The position numbers and the translations under genes were made by a program. A stretch of DNA of 64,000 nucleotides. Source: Pseudomonas deceptionensis. Its GTDB lineage: Bacteria > Pseudomonadota > Gammaproteobacteria > Pseudomonadales > Pseudomonadaceae. The notes below the pieces were generated by a model, which saw only the letters and a program-made list of their open reading frames with translations, searched no databases and had not been told where the DNA came from. Below, one piece after another: positions 43,103-52,413 of the stretch; the first letter of the stretch is position 1; each line of letters opens with the position of its first letter. The stretch is taken from assembly GCF_900106095.1 (NCBI RefSeq), contig NZ_FNUD01000002.1, forward strand, positions 4,299,501 through 4,363,500. Reading direction: 5' to 3'.

Positions 43103-43963
43103 TTAGACCGTCACAGCCCTGCGGTCTAGCCGACTGATCCAGACGGCAAACACAATCACCAACCCGCCAAAGAACAGGCGCCACAGGGACTCGTGCTGGT
43201 TCCAGATCAGCAAGCTGATCAACAGGCCGACCGGCACATGCAAGATATTCATCACCGCCAAAGTGCCTACCCTGACCATACACGCGCCTTTGTTCCACCA
43301 GTACAGGCCCAGCGCCGTAGAAATCAGTCCCAGAAATACCAGCACGCCCCACTGCAAGGGAGCTTCAGGCAGGAAGTTGGCCTTGCCAAACAGCAGAAAT
43401 GCCGGCAACACCACTGCCAAAGCCCCCAGATAAAAGAAACCAAACCGTCGGTAATGCGGCACGTCGCTCGGATAGCGTGCCACCAGGCGCTTGTACAACA
43501 CCTGCCCGGCGGCATAGGTAAAGTTGCCTAATTGCAGCAACAGAAAGCCTCCAAAGAAGTCCGGGCTGATACTGTCAAATCGAATCACCGCAGCCCCCAT
43601 TACCGCCACCAGCGCCGCCACCAGCGCCCACGGGTTGAAACGCCGGTTGAGTGCATCTTCGATCAGGGTCACGTGCAACGGCGTCAGAATGGTGAACAGC
43701 AGCACCTCCGGCACCGTGAGTACACGAAAGCTCAAGTACAGGCAGACGTAGGTGATCCCGAACTGCAGGGCGCCGATCAGCAGCATGCCACGCATAAAGC
43801 CGGGCTCTACCTGGCGCCAGCGCGTCAGCGGGATAAACACCAACCCCGCCAGCACCACGCGCACCAGCACTGCAAAGTAGCTGTCGACGTGCCCGGCCAG
43901 ATACTCGCCAATCAGGCTGAAGGAGAACGCCTGAATCAAGGTGACAATTAACAGATAGCCCAT
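43103..43963 (-). CDS. EamA-type carboxylate/amino acid/amine transporter
   Basis: 286 residues, ten membrane segments. MGYLLIVTLIQAFSFSLIGE followed by YLAGHVDSYFAVLVRV is characteristic of the carboxylate/amino acid/amine DMT subgroup. LYLSFRVLTVPEVLLFTILTPLHVTL closes repeat 1 and NILHVPVGLLISLLIWNQHE repeat 2. ATG 43963 with GAGAG upstream is chosen; the frame stays open to 44002. Direction and substrate of transport not known. Confidence 0.87.
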   Translation of the reverse strand: MGYLLIVTLIQAFSFSLIGEYLAGHVDSYFAVLVRVVLAGLVFIPLTRWRQVEPGFMRGMLLIGALQFGITYVCLYLSFRVLTVPEVLLFTILTPLHVTLIEDALNRRFNPWALVAALVAVMGAAVIRFDSISPDFFGGFLLLQLGNFTYAAGQVLYKRLVARYPSDVPHYRRFGFFYLGALAVVLPAFLLFGKANFLPEAPLQWGVLVFLGLISTALGLYWWNKGACMVRVGTLAVMNILHVPVGLLISLLIWNQHESLWRLFFGGLVIVFAVWISRLDRRAVTV

Positions 43964-44082
43964 GAGTCTCTCGCTCAGAAAATCGAAACTGCTCGCCGGC
44001 AAAACACCCGCAAGTTCATCAGAAGGTGCGCGACCTTAGCGGTTTTATATCGGCCTTTACCATCACCCGGTAATACGCGGAC

Positions 44083-44117
44083 AAAAAAAACCCGATCCAG
44101 CGCAAGGGCTGATCGGG
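44083..44117 (-). terminator. Intrinsic terminator downstream of azoR
   Basis: Minus strand CCCGATC-loop-GATCGGG followed by eight T. It lies 107 bases past the azoR stop codon. Confidence 0.8.
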
Positions 44118-44223
44118 TACGAGCACTCAAGAAAGTGCAAAGGGAGGTTCGATGCGCGAACCGCATGCTTGAAGGAGCAATGAAACGATTAAGCCATCCG
44201 GCGATTATCTGTCGATTAACAGC

Positions 44224-44823
44224 CTATGCGATTGCAGCGAGTCTGGCCTTGGCCTGATTCAGACCTTTTTCCTGGAAGTCACCGCCCAGGTTCAGGCCTT
44301 CTGCATGGATAAAGGTCACATCGTGAATCCCGATAAATGCCATGACCTGACGCAGGTAGGGTTCCTGATGGTCCGAGGTGCTACCCGCATATAGCCCGCC
44401 GCGGGCAGTCAGTACGTATGCTTGCTTGCCGGTCAGAAGCCCTTGTGGCCCGGTCTCGGTGTATTTGAAGGTCACCCCGGCCCGCAACACATGATCAAGC
44501 CACGCTTTGAGGGTGCTGGGAATCGCAAAGTTGTACATCGGAGCCGCCAGCACCAGAACATCAGCGGCCAGCACCTCATCGGTCAGTTCATTGGAGCGTT
44601 GCAGGGAGGCGTTTTCTTGCGCACTGCGTTGCGCTTCGGGCTTCATCCAGCCACCCAGCAGGTCGGCGTCAAGGTGAGGCACCGGGTTGCGGGCGAGATC
44701 ACGAACGGTCACACGGTCAGCGGGATGCGCAGCTTGCCACTGGCTGATGAACTGCCGGGTCAGCTGCCGGGAAAACGAGTCTTGCTGACGGGCACTGCTT
44801 TCAATGATCAGAACATTGGACAT
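44224..44823 (-). CDS. azoR: FMN-dependent NADH-azoreductase AzoR
   Basis: 199 residues of the flavodoxin-like AzoR family: NVLIIESSARQQDSFSRQLTRQF (phosphate loop for FMN), VLAAPMYNFAIPSTLKAWLDHVLRAGVTFKYTETGPQGLL (isoalloxazine contacts, dimer interface) and LTARGGLY. Reduces azo compounds and quinones with NADH. Divergent from a LysR gene; such pairs usually have the LysR protein controlling the reductase in response to quinones or electrophiles. Confidence 0.92.
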   Translation of the reverse strand: MSNVLIIESSARQQDSFSRQLTRQFISQWQAAHPADRVTVRDLARNPVPHLDADLLGGWMKPEAQRSAQENASLQRSNELTDEVLAADVLVLAAPMYNFAIPSTLKAWLDHVLRAGVTFKYTETGPQGLLTGKQAYVLTARGGLYAGSTSDHQEPYLRQVMAFIGIHDVTFIHAEGLNLGGDFQEKGLNQAKARLAAIA

Positions 44824-44922
44824 GGCGGATAAGCTCCATCTGTAAATACTGTAAGGCGATGGAACAGAGAGTAGAGATCATCAGTTCGATAAAAAAGCGC
44901 AATAACCTGCTACAACCTATCT

Positions 44923-44936
44923 ATAAACCTGTTTAT
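44923..44936. promoter_or_regulatory. Palindrome in the azoR-LysR intergenic region
   Basis: ATAAAC-CT-GTTTAT, perfect 6+6 dyad within an A+T-rich stretch 44 bases upstream of the LysR start. Plausible LysR-type operator, shared by both genes. Confidence 0.4.
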
Positions 44937-44979
44937 TTAGCGGTATCCTGTCGCAACCCCAACACCAGAGGAATTCATC

Positions 44980-45903
44980 GTGAAAGCGCCCCGCGTGACC
45001 CTTGATCAATGGCGCACCTTGCAAGCGGTGGTTGATCACGGTGGCTTCGCCCAAGCCGCTGAAGTACTTCATCGTTCACAGTCGTCTGTCAGTTACACCG
45101 TGGCCCGCATGCAGGACCAGCTCGGCGTACCGTTACTGCGTATCGACGGGCGCAAAGCCGTGCTCACCGAAGCCGGTGCCGTCTTGCTGCGCCGCTCCAG
45201 GCAACTGGTGAAACAGGCCAGCCAGCTCGAGGACCTTGCCCACCATATGGAGCAAGGCTGGGAAGCCGAGGTCCGGCTGGTGGTCGACGCCGCCTACCCC
45301 AACGCACGGCTGGTGCGCGCCCTGACCGCCTTTATGCCGCAAAGCCGTGGCTGCCGCGTACGCCTGCGTGAAGAGGTACTGTCCGGCGTCGAAGAGGTGC
45401 TGCTCGAAGGCGTGGCTGACCTGGCCATCAGCAGCTTCAACATTCCCGGCTACCTGGGCACCGAGCTGAGTACTGTGGAGTTTGTCGCGGTGGCCCACCC
45501 CGATCACCCGCTGCATCGTCTGAAACGCGAACTGCATTTCCAGGACCTCGAAAGCCAGCTGCAAGTGGTGATCCGCGACTCGGGCCGCCAGCAACCTCGT
45601 GATGTGGGCTGGCTCGGCTCCGAACAGCGCTGGACCGTCGGCAGCCTGGCCACAGCCGCAGCCTTTGTGGGCAGCGGGCTGGGTTTTGCCTGGTTGCCAC
45701 GGCACCTGATCGAGCGCGAACTCAAGGAAGGCGTGCTCAAACCGTTGCCCTTGAATCAAGGCGGCAACCGTCACCCGGTGTTTTTCCTGTACGCCAACAA
45801 GGACAAACCTCTGGGCCCGGCCACGCAAATCCTTGTCGAACTTCTGCAGACTTTCGACACCGCTCCGCTGGACGCGCCGTTTGCAGCCCCACAGCAAGCG
45901 TGA
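44980..45903 (+). CDS. LysR-type transcriptional regulator
   Basis: 307 residues. Start GTG 44980, with GAGGA 6-8 bases before. HTH 5-65 (LDQWRTLQAVVDHGGFAQAA, SQSSVSYTVARMQDQLG); substrate domain from about 93. GSLATAAAFVGSGLGFAWLP is the conserved LysR C-lobe block. Divergent from azoR, its probable target. Confidence 0.88.
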   Translation: MKAPRVTLDQWRTLQAVVDHGGFAQAAEVLHRSQSSVSYTVARMQDQLGVPLLRIDGRKAVLTEAGAVLLRRSRQLVKQASQLEDLAHHMEQGWEAEVRLVVDAAYPNARLVRALTAFMPQSRGCRVRLREEVLSGVEEVLLEGVADLAISSFNIPGYLGTELSTVEFVAVAHPDHPLHRLKRELHFQDLESQLQVVIRDSGRQQPRDVGWLGSEQRWTVGSLATAAAFVGSGLGFAWLPRHLIERELKEGVLKPLPLNQGGNRHPVFFLYANKDKPLGPATQILVELLQTFDTAPLDAPFAAPQQA

Positions 45904-46064
45904 AGATCAGTGGGCAGGAACCTGATTCAAGAATATCCTGTCCAACACCCGCAGCCCGTGAGCATCTGCCACTGCCGGATGCGGCACGGGCATTGTTTCA
46001 ATGCACCTTGCACCCTGTTTGCGTGACATTGAACGGTCACCCCACTTTCCAGGATCACTGAACC

Positions 46065-46628
46065 ATGCTTAAAAAAATTGCTCTTGCCGCTGGCGCCCTG
46101 ATGTTCGCTGCCAACCTGATGGCTGCTGACACCACCAAAGCACCCCATGTCATGCTGGACACCAGCTTCGGCAAGATCGAAATAGAGCTGGACCCGGTCA
46201 AGGCGCCGATCAGCACTGACAACTTTCTGAAGTATGTCGATAGCGGTTTTTACAACAACACCATTTTCCACCGTGTGATCCCGGGCTTTATGGTGCAAGG
46301 CGGTGGATTTACCCCGCAGATGGTGCAAAAACCGACCCGCGACCCGATCAAGAACGAAGCCAGCAACGGCCTGCATAACGTGCGTGGCACCCTGTCGATG
46401 GCGCGGACTTCCAACCCGAACTCGGCCACCAGCCAATTCTTTATCAACGTGGCTGACAATGCATTCCTGGACCCGGGCCGTGACGCTGGCTACGCCGTGT
46501 TCGCCAAGGTGGTGAATGGCATGGACGTGGTTGACCAGATCGTCAACTCGCAAACCACCACCAAACAAGGCATGCAAAATGTGCCAATCGACCCGGTAAT
46601 GATCAAGTCGGCCAAACGCGTCGACTGA
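46065..46628 (+). CDS. ppiA: Periplasmic peptidyl-prolyl cis-trans isomerase PpiA (cyclophilin)
   Basis: 187 residues. Signal peptide 1-20 (cleavage after LMA). Cyclophilin core with the active-site [17 protein letters not shown] (Arg, Phe and Gln contacts) and [19 protein letters not shown]. Catalyses proline isomerisation during folding in the periplasm. Start ATG 46065. Confidence 0.93.
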   Translation: MLKKIALAAGALMFAANLMAADTTKAPHVMLDTSFGKIEIELDPVKAPISTDNFLKYVDSGFYNNTIFHRVIPGFMVQGGGFTPQMVQKPTRDPIKNEASNGLHNVRGTLSMARTSNPNSATSQFFINVADNAFLDPGRDAGYAVFAKVVNGMDVVDQIVNSQTTTKQGMQNVPIDPVMIKSAKRVD

Positions 46629-46673
46629 CAGGCTCAATCATGCAGGAAGCAATGATTGGCAAAAGTCAGACCC

Positions 46674-46761
46674 TGTAGCCGCTGCCACAGGCTGCGATAA
46701 GGTCCGCAGGACCTTCAGGAAAGGGCTGCGATGCAGCCCATCGCAGCCTTCGGCAGCAACT
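46674..46761. repeat. Long palindrome of the TGTAGCCGCTG family, copy 3
   Basis: TGTAGCCGCTGCCACAGGCT and its inverted counterpart ATCGCAGCCTTCGGCAGC, with inner GGTCCGCAGGACC. Between ppiA and the ABC transporter gene, in tandem direction. Confidence 0.7.
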
Positions 46762-46798
46762 AGAGGGTTTTGCTGCACCGGTCACACCACTAAAGGAG

Positions 46799-46814
46799 AG
46801 CCCGCCTAGCGGGC
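46799..46814 (+). promoter_or_regulatory. Hairpin between ribosome site and start of the ABC transporter gene
   Basis: AAAGGAGA (46792-46799) is followed by GCCCGC-CTA-GCGGGC (46800-46814) and then GTCA-GTG. When the stem forms, the Shine-Dalgarno sequence comes to lie about 5 bases from the GTG at 46819; without it the distance is about 20 bases. Confidence 0.45.
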
Positions 46815-46818
46815 GTCA

Positions 46819-48657
46819 GTGCCCATGCTTTATCGCCGTTTCGAACAACTGATCGATATTTTCCGCGAAGCCCCCACCGCTGCCCCACCCAGTACTGTCT
46901 GGGCGTTTTATCTCTACTACCTGCGTCAGGTCTGGCCCATGTTTGCCGCCTTGCTGGTGGTCGGGCTGATCGCGGCACTGATCGAGGTATCGCTGTTCAG
47001 CTACCTGAGCACACTGATCGACCTGACCCAGGGCACTCCCAATACCGACTTCTTCAGGATCCACAGCAGCGAGCTGATCTGGATGGCTGTTGTCGCACTG
47101 GTCATACGCCCCGTGTTCTTTGGCCTGCACGACCTGCTGGTGCACCAGACCCTGAGCCCGAGCATGACCAGCATGATTCGCTGGCAGAACCACCGCTATG
47201 TGCTCAAGCAAAGCCTCAATTTCTTCCAGAACGACTTCGCCGGGCGCATCGCACAGCGCATCATGCAAACCGGTAACTCCCTGCGCGACTCGGCCGTGCA
47301 GGCGGTGGATGCCCTGTGGCACGTATTGATCTATGCCATCAGTTCTCTGGTGCTGTTTGCCGAAGCCGACTGGCGCCTGATGATTCCGTTGCTGACCTGG
47401 ATCGCATGCTACATCGGCGCTTTGTATTACTTCGTACCCCGGGTCAAGGAACGCTCCGTGGTGTCTTCGGATGCGCGCTCCAAACTGATGGGACGCATTG
47501 TCGACGGCTACACCAACATCACCACCCTCAAGCTGTTCGCACACACCAATTTCGAGCAGCAGTACGCTCGCGAAGCCATTATCGAACAAACCGAAAAAAC
47601 CCAGCTGGCCGGCCGCGTCGTCACCAGCATGGACGTCACCATCACCACCATGAACGGCCTGTTGATCGTCAGCACCAGCGGTCTGGCACTGTGGCTGTGG
47701 AGCCAGTCGCTGATTAGCGTCGGCGCCATTGCCCTGGCCACCGGCCTGGTGATCCGTATCGTCAACATGTCCGGCTGGATCATGTGGGTGGTCAACGGTA
47801 TTTTTGAAAACATCGGCATGGTGCAGGACGGTCTGCAAACCATCGCCCAACCCGTGGCCGTCACCGACCGCGATCAGGCGCCACGCCTGGCCGTAACCCG
47901 TGGCGAAGTGCGCTTCGAGCACGTTGATTTCCACTATGGCAAACACAGCGGGATCATCAGCGACCTCAATCTGGTGATCCGCCCCGGTGAAAAAATCGGC
48001 CTGATCGGCCCCTCGGGTGCCGGCAAGTCGACCCTGGTCAACCTGTTGCTTCGCCTGTACGACCTGCAAGGCGGGCGTATCCTGATCGACGATCAAAACA
48101 TCGCCGAAGTGACGCAAGAAAGCTTGCGCGAGCAAATCGGCATGATTACCCAGGACACTTCGCTGCTACACCGTTCGATCCGTGACAACCTGCTGTACGG
48201 CAAACCGGATGCGACCGACGAAGAACTCTGGGAAGCCGTGCGCAAGGCCCGGGCCGACGAGTTTGTCCCGCTCCTGTCAGATGCTCAGGGGCGCACCGGT
48301 TTTGACGCCCATGTAGGCGAGCGCGGCGTCAAACTGTCCGGCGGTCAACGCCAGCGCATTGCCATTGCCCGCGTCCTGCTCAAGAACGCTCCGATCCTGA
48401 TCATGGACGAAGCCACTTCGGCGCTGGACTCCGAAGTCGAGGCGGCGATCCAGGAAAGCCTCGAAACCCTGATGCAAGGCAAAACCGTGATTGCCATTGC
48501 CCACCGCCTTTCGACCATCGCCCGTATGGATCGCCTGGTGGTACTGGAAAAAGGCCATATCGCAGAAACCGGAACCCACAGTGAACTGCTGGCCAAAGGT
48601 GGTTTGTACTCACGGCTCTGGCAACACCAGACAGGCGGTTTTGTAGGCATCGACTGA
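46819..48657 (+). CDS. ABC transporter, fused permease-ATPase (MsbA-like exporter)
   Basis: 612 residues. Six membrane segments in the first 330 residues, then a nucleotide-binding domain: Walker A GPSGAGKST (397-405), signature LSGGQRQRIA (506-515), Walker B ILIMDEATSALD and IAHRLSTIARMD (H-loop). Homodimeric exporter architecture; substrate not clear (lipid, peptide or drug). GTG 46819 is chosen because of the hairpin-bridged ribosome site; an ATG at 46825 is the alternative, two codons shorter. Confidence 0.88.
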   Translation: MPMLYRRFEQLIDIFREAPTAAPPSTVWAFYLYYLRQVWPMFAALLVVGLIAALIEVSLFSYLSTLIDLTQGTPNTDFFRIHSSELIWMAVVALVIRPVFFGLHDLLVHQTLSPSMTSMIRWQNHRYVLKQSLNFFQNDFAGRIAQRIMQTGNSLRDSAVQAVDALWHVLIYAISSLVLFAEADWRLMIPLLTWIACYIGALYYFVPRVKERSVVSSDARSKLMGRIVDGYTNITTLKLFAHTNFEQQYAREAIIEQTEKTQLAGRVVTSMDVTITTMNGLLIVSTSGLALWLWSQSLISVGAIALATGLVIRIVNMSGWIMWVVNGIFENIGMVQDGLQTIAQPVAVTDRDQAPRLAVTRGEVRFEHVDFHYGKHSGIISDLNLVIRPGEKIGLIGPSGAGKSTLVNLLLRLYDLQGGRILIDDQNIAEVTQESLREQIGMITQDTSLLHRSIRDNLLYGKPDATDEELWEAVRKARADEFVPLLSDAQGRTGFDAHVGERGVKLSGGQRQRIAIARVLLKNAPILIMDEATSALDSEVEAAIQESLETLMQGKTVIAIAHRLSTIARMDRLVVLEKGHIAETGTHSELLAKGGLYSRLWQHQTGGFVGID

Positions 48658-48693
48658 CTCAAATAAACAACCACTGTAACGCTGCTGATACAT

Positions 48694-48731
48694 AACGCCA
48701 GCGCCCGGTTTTAAAGGGCTCTGGCGTTTTT
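48694..48731 (+). terminator. Intrinsic terminator of the ABC transporter gene
   Basis: AACGCCAGCGCCC-loop-GGGCTCTGGCGTT with TTTTTC at the end. Confidence 0.85.
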
Positions 48732-48829
48732 CATGGCCCTGGAAAAAACCCGCACGGGTGCTGTACTAAGAGAAGGATTCGGGAGAGTTCTGTTCTTAAC
48801 CGCAGGATGCGACGCCGTTTCAACTGCTC

Positions 48830-48847
48830 GATAGATTTTCATCTATC
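48830..48847 (+). promoter_or_regulatory. Small hairpin in the aqpZ leader
   Basis: GATAGAT-TTTC-ATCTATC, 12 bases before the aqpZ ATG and overlapping the base before its CGGGATC ribosome site. A weak 7-bp stem next to the start; a temperature- or factor-dependent effect is possible but unsupported. Confidence 0.3.
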
Positions 48848-48859
48848 CGGGATCTTCCC

Positions 48860-49561
48860 ATGACCTTGCTCAAACGTTCGGCAACTGAGTTGGTAGGCAC
48901 TTTCTGGTTGGTTCTTGGCGGTTGTGGCAGTGCAGTACTTGCTGCAGCCTTCCCCAATGTAGGTATCGGACTGCTGGGGGTCGCACTGGCTTTTGGCCTT
49001 ACCGTGCTGACCATGGCATACGCTATCGGGCATATTTCCGGCTGTCACCTCAACCCTGCCGTGTCGTTCGGGCTGTGGGTGGGTGGCCGGTTCCCTGCAA
49101 AAGAGCTGCCCGCCTACATCGTGGCCCAAGTACTGGGGGGCATCATCGCTGCCGCTCTGTTGTATTTCATTGCCAGCGGTAAACCCGGGTTTGATCTGGC
49201 TGCCAGCGGGCTGGCTGCCAATGGCTATGGCGAGCATTCCCCCGGCGGCTACTCAATGATCTCAGGGCTGGTGTGCGAGGTGGTGATGACCGCGATGTTC
49301 ATTCTCATCATCATGGGTGCCACTGACAAACGCGCCCCGGCAGGCTTCGCACCTATCGCCATCGGTTTGGCGCTGACGCTGATCCACCTGATATCGATCC
49401 CCGTGACCAACACCTCGGTCAACCCGGCACGCAGCATGGGCCCGGCCTTGATCGTCGGCGGCTGGGCGCTTCAACAGCTGTGGATGTTCTGGCTGGCACC
49501 GCTGGTGGGCGCCGCCATTGGCGGGCTGACCTATCGATGGCTGGCCAAGGAAGAGAGCTGA
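48860..49561 (+). CDS. aqpZ: Aquaporin Z
   Basis: 233 residues, six membrane segments. Both NPA boxes are present: HLNPAVSFG (NPA 65-67) and VNPARS (NPA 188-190). The selectivity filter Arg (R191) and the narrow-channel residues of a water-only aquaporin (F near the first helix, H in [17 protein letters not shown]) fit AqpZ rather than GlpF. Water channel of the inner membrane. Confidence 0.93.
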   Translation: MTLLKRSATELVGTFWLVLGGCGSAVLAAAFPNVGIGLLGVALAFGLTVLTMAYAIGHISGCHLNPAVSFGLWVGGRFPAKELPAYIVAQVLGGIIAAALLYFIASGKPGFDLAASGLAANGYGEHSPGGYSMISGLVCEVVMTAMFILIIMGATDKRAPAGFAPIAIGLALTLIHLISIPVTNTSVNPARSMGPALIVGGWALQQLWMFWLAPLVGAAIGGLTYRWLAKEES

Positions 49562-49579
49562 CCCACGAACCGGCGAGGA

Positions 49580-50704
49580 TCAGGCCTGCCGGTAGGGCAA
49601 GGCCGACTTCGCCTCTTCGGCATACGCCAGCACACCGACCCGCTCACGCTGCAGAAAGTCGCTGACGGCGGCCTTGAGGCCCTCATGGCGCAGGTAATGC
49701 CATGAGTGGGTGATCACCGGCTCAAAGCCGCGTATCAGCTTGTGCTCACCCTGAGCACCGGCATCGAAACGCTGGATACCCTGGGCAATGGCGTAATCCA
49801 TGCCCTGGTAGAAACACGTCTCGAAATGCAGGCGATCAAACTCGGCCAGACAACCCCAGTAACGACCATACAGACTGCCGCCCCCGATCAGGCTGAACGC
49901 CATCGCGACCGGGGTTGAGCCCTGTTTGGCCAGCACGACGCGAATCGATTCGGGCATACGCTCGGCCAGCAGGCTGAAAAACGCCCGCGTCAGATACGGC
50001 GTTTGCCGGCGCACGGCGTAAGTATTCGCGTAGCAGGCGTACACAAAATCCCACTGCGCCTCGCTAACTTGCTGACCTTCGAGCCATTCAAACTCAAACC
50101 CCTGCCCGGCCACTTGTTCGCGCTCTTTGCGCATTTGCTTGCGCTTGCGCGAACTCAGCGCATCCAGAAAATCCTGAAAGTCGCGGTACTCGCGGTTCTT
50201 CCAATGGAACTGACACCCCAGACGTTGCATCCAGCCAGGTTGTTGAGCCAGGGCGGTATCGGCCAGTGCATCGGTGAAATTGATATGTGCACTGGACAGC
50301 CCTTCTATCTCCAGATAACCGGGCAAGGCCGCCAGCAACTCAAGCCCGTCCTCGGCACGGGCGGCCAACAACCGGGGGCCACTGACCGGGCTGAACGGTA
50401 CGGCCGTCAACAGTTTGGGGTAGTACTCGATGCCCGCCCGCTCACACGCCTGTGCCCACTCGTGATCGAACACGTATTCGCCGTAGGAATGCCATTTACG
50501 GTAACTGGGTAACGCGGCTCGCAATTGCCCGTTCTCGTAATGCAGCAAGTGCTCGGGCTGCCAGCCGGAATGCGGGCCCAGGCTGGCGCTGTCCTCCAGT
50601 GCACTGAGGAAGGCATGACGCAAGAAAGGTTGGGCCACAGGCACCAGCGCATCCCATTCCTGAGCGGTGATGGCAGACAGGCTGTCCAGGCGTTGTAACG
50701 GCAT
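49580..50704 (-). CDS. COG3146/DUF482 family GNAT-like acyltransferase
   Basis: 374 residues. DSLSAITAQEWDALVPVAQPFLRHAFLSALE is the family N-terminus and GSLYGRYWGCLAEFDRLHFETCFYQGMDYAI the conserved core; RKRKQMRKEREQV is also invariant. The fold is related to FemABX/GNAT transferases, but activity has not been shown. Start ATG 50704 with GGGGA 7 bases before; the open frame continues upstream without a better start. Convergent with aqpZ. Confidence 0.85.
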   Translation of the reverse strand: MPLQRLDSLSAITAQEWDALVPVAQPFLRHAFLSALEDSASLGPHSGWQPEHLLHYENGQLRAALPSYRKWHSYGEYVFDHEWAQACERAGIEYYPKLLTAVPFSPVSGPRLLAARAEDGLELLAALPGYLEIEGLSSAHINFTDALADTALAQQPGWMQRLGCQFHWKNREYRDFQDFLDALSSRKRKQMRKEREQVAGQGFEFEWLEGQQVSEAQWDFVYACYANTYAVRRQTPYLTRAFFSLLAERMPESIRVVLAKQGSTPVAMAFSLIGGGSLYGRYWGCLAEFDRLHFETCFYQGMDYAIAQGIQRFDAGAQGEHKLIRGFEPVITHSWHYLRHEGLKAAVSDFLQRERVGVLAYAEEAKSALPYRQA

Positions 50705-50986
50705 TGAAAGTCCCCGGGGGTGCGGCGTAGAGCGGCGATGGTAGCACCACAAGCCTGCTTCCACTGGTTTTAGGCGACTGAACGCGATGTCACAGACTTG
50801 CTATCAACCTGCCACTTTTTTGTCATATCCAGCCGCGATACTGGCGCCGCTTCTTAGAACACGGGGTTATGAGTCGCCTGTTTGCCAACACGCTCATGAC
50901 AACACCCAAGCCTCGTTAACGTGAGCCCGTAAAGGGCCGATTTTTCTCGGGATGGCCAAGGCCACCTCAGCATTGGGAGATTCATA

Positions 50987-52279
50987 ATGCGTCTTGTATC
51001 GACACGGGTTGCGGCGGGACTGTGTGGTGGCCTGGTTTTGGCCATGAGTGTTCCGGCCAGCGCTGCAGTTGATGCCAAACTGCTTGAAATGCTCAAAGCC
51101 AACGGTTCCATTTCGCCGGCTCAGTACTCCGAGCTGCAAACCGAACTCGCCAGTGAGAATCAAGCCAAGCAAGAAGCGGTTGCCGATCAGGTGAAGAAAT
51201 CTGACCTGACCGCCTTCGAACAGAAAGTGGCCTGGGCTGCAAAAACCGAACTCAAGGGGGATGTACGAGTTCGTCACGAAAACATCAAGATCGACGGCGA
51301 GTCCGATGGCAAGAACAAGGACCGTCAGCGCATTCGTGCCCGTCTGGGCGCCTACACCGAAATCAACCCGCAAGTGAACACCGGTATCCGTATCGCCACT
51401 GGCGGCGGCGACGATGCGCGCTCCACCAACCAGGATCTGGACAACTACTTCGACAAGAAGCAGCTGTGGCTGGACATGGCCTTCATCGATTACCACCCGA
51501 CTGCCGTCAAGGACCTGCACCTGATCGCCGGCAAGATGGCACAGCCATGGGTCAGCATGGGCGATGTGATCTGGGATAGCGATATCAACCCGGAAGGCCT
51601 GGCTGCCACTTACAAGCACAATCTGGGTAACAGCGGCGTCGAAATGTTCGGTAGCGCCGGTTACTACACCCTCAAGGACAACGTCGACGGCGACGGCGTG
51701 CAATTTCGTCATGACTTGCGTCTGTACGCCGGTCAGCTGGGTGCAAAATTCGCACCCACAGACAGCCTGAAAGTCACCTTGGGCGGTAGCGTTTACAGCT
51801 ACGACAATGACAAGGACAGCGCCTGCCCTACCACCGGGACCAAGACAACCCCTTGCGCCCTGGCCGTTAACGGCAACAGCACCAGCGAGTTCCGCCTGTA
51901 CGAAGGTTTCGGCCAGGTCGATATCGCCAACCTGCCTTTGCCTCTGTCGCTGTACGGCCAGTACGTACACAACGCAGCCACCGACAGCGACCAGGACGAC
52001 GCATGGCTGGTGGGCTTCAAGAGCAAGCTCAACGCCTTCAGCCTGGACTACAACTACCGCGACCTTCAGCGTAACGCAGTGGTCGGCGCCTTCACCGACT
52101 CTGACTTCGCCAACGGTACTACCGGTTCGCGCGGCCACAAGCTCAAAGTGGGTTACGAAATCGACAAGAACTTTGGTGTCGGCGTGACGTACTTCCTGAC
52201 CAAGGCTGACTACGTAACGTCCACGCAGAAAGATGCCAAGGCCAACACCTTGCAGCTGGACCTGGAAGCCAAGTTCTAA
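50987..52279 (+). CDS. Putative outer-membrane porin
   Basis: 430 residues. Signal peptide 1-26 (VPASAA cleavage). Residues 28-75 form a short helical segment (LLEMLKANGSISPAQYSELQTELASENQAKQEA), probably a periplasmic coiled coil, then a beta barrel of 16-18 strands to the C-terminal Phe (LDLEAKF). The start of the barrel, KTELKGDVRVRHENIKIDGE, and NTGIRIATGGGDDARSTNQDLDNYF fit the putative-porin family with helical N-terminus. Substrate unknown. ATG 50987 follows GGGAG. Confidence 0.8.
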   Translation: MRLVSTRVAAGLCGGLVLAMSVPASAAVDAKLLEMLKANGSISPAQYSELQTELASENQAKQEAVADQVKKSDLTAFEQKVAWAAKTELKGDVRVRHENIKIDGESDGKNKDRQRIRARLGAYTEINPQVNTGIRIATGGGDDARSTNQDLDNYFDKKQLWLDMAFIDYHPTAVKDLHLIAGKMAQPWVSMGDVIWDSDINPEGLAATYKHNLGNSGVEMFGSAGYYTLKDNVDGDGVQFRHDLRLYAGQLGAKFAPTDSLKVTLGGSVYSYDNDKDSACPTTGTKTTPCALAVNGNSTSEFRLYEGFGQVDIANLPLPLSLYGQYVHNAATDSDQDDAWLVGFKSKLNAFSLDYNYRDLQRNAVVGAFTDSDFANGTTGSRGHKLKVGYEIDKNFGVGVTYFLTKADYVTSTQKDAKANTLQLDLEAKF

Positions 52280-52310
52280 AAACGAGTTACACCGAGTTTC
52301 ACGCAATAAA

Positions 52311-52338
52311 CAGAACGCTGAAGTCATTCAGCGTTCTG
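52311..52338 (+). terminator. Stem-loop after the porin gene
   Basis: CAGAACGCTGA-AGTCA-TTCAGCGTTCTG then TGTCTCT. A perfect stem with a weak U-rich tail. Confidence 0.7.
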
Positions 52339-52413
52339 TGTCTCTAAAGCAGAGCCTGGGTGTCGTCGGCCCCCTTCAAATCCACCGACGGCAGCCTCGC
52401 TCATGCCCCGCCT

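Noticed and set aside
46816..48135. 439-codon minus-strand open frame opposite the ABC transporter
   Set aside because: Gln/Asp/His-rich shadow of the ABC gene; the plus-strand Walker and signature motifs are intact.
50894..52327. 477-codon minus-strand open frame opposite the porin
   Set aside because: Spans the whole porin gene including its signal peptide region; the porin frame has the recognised features.
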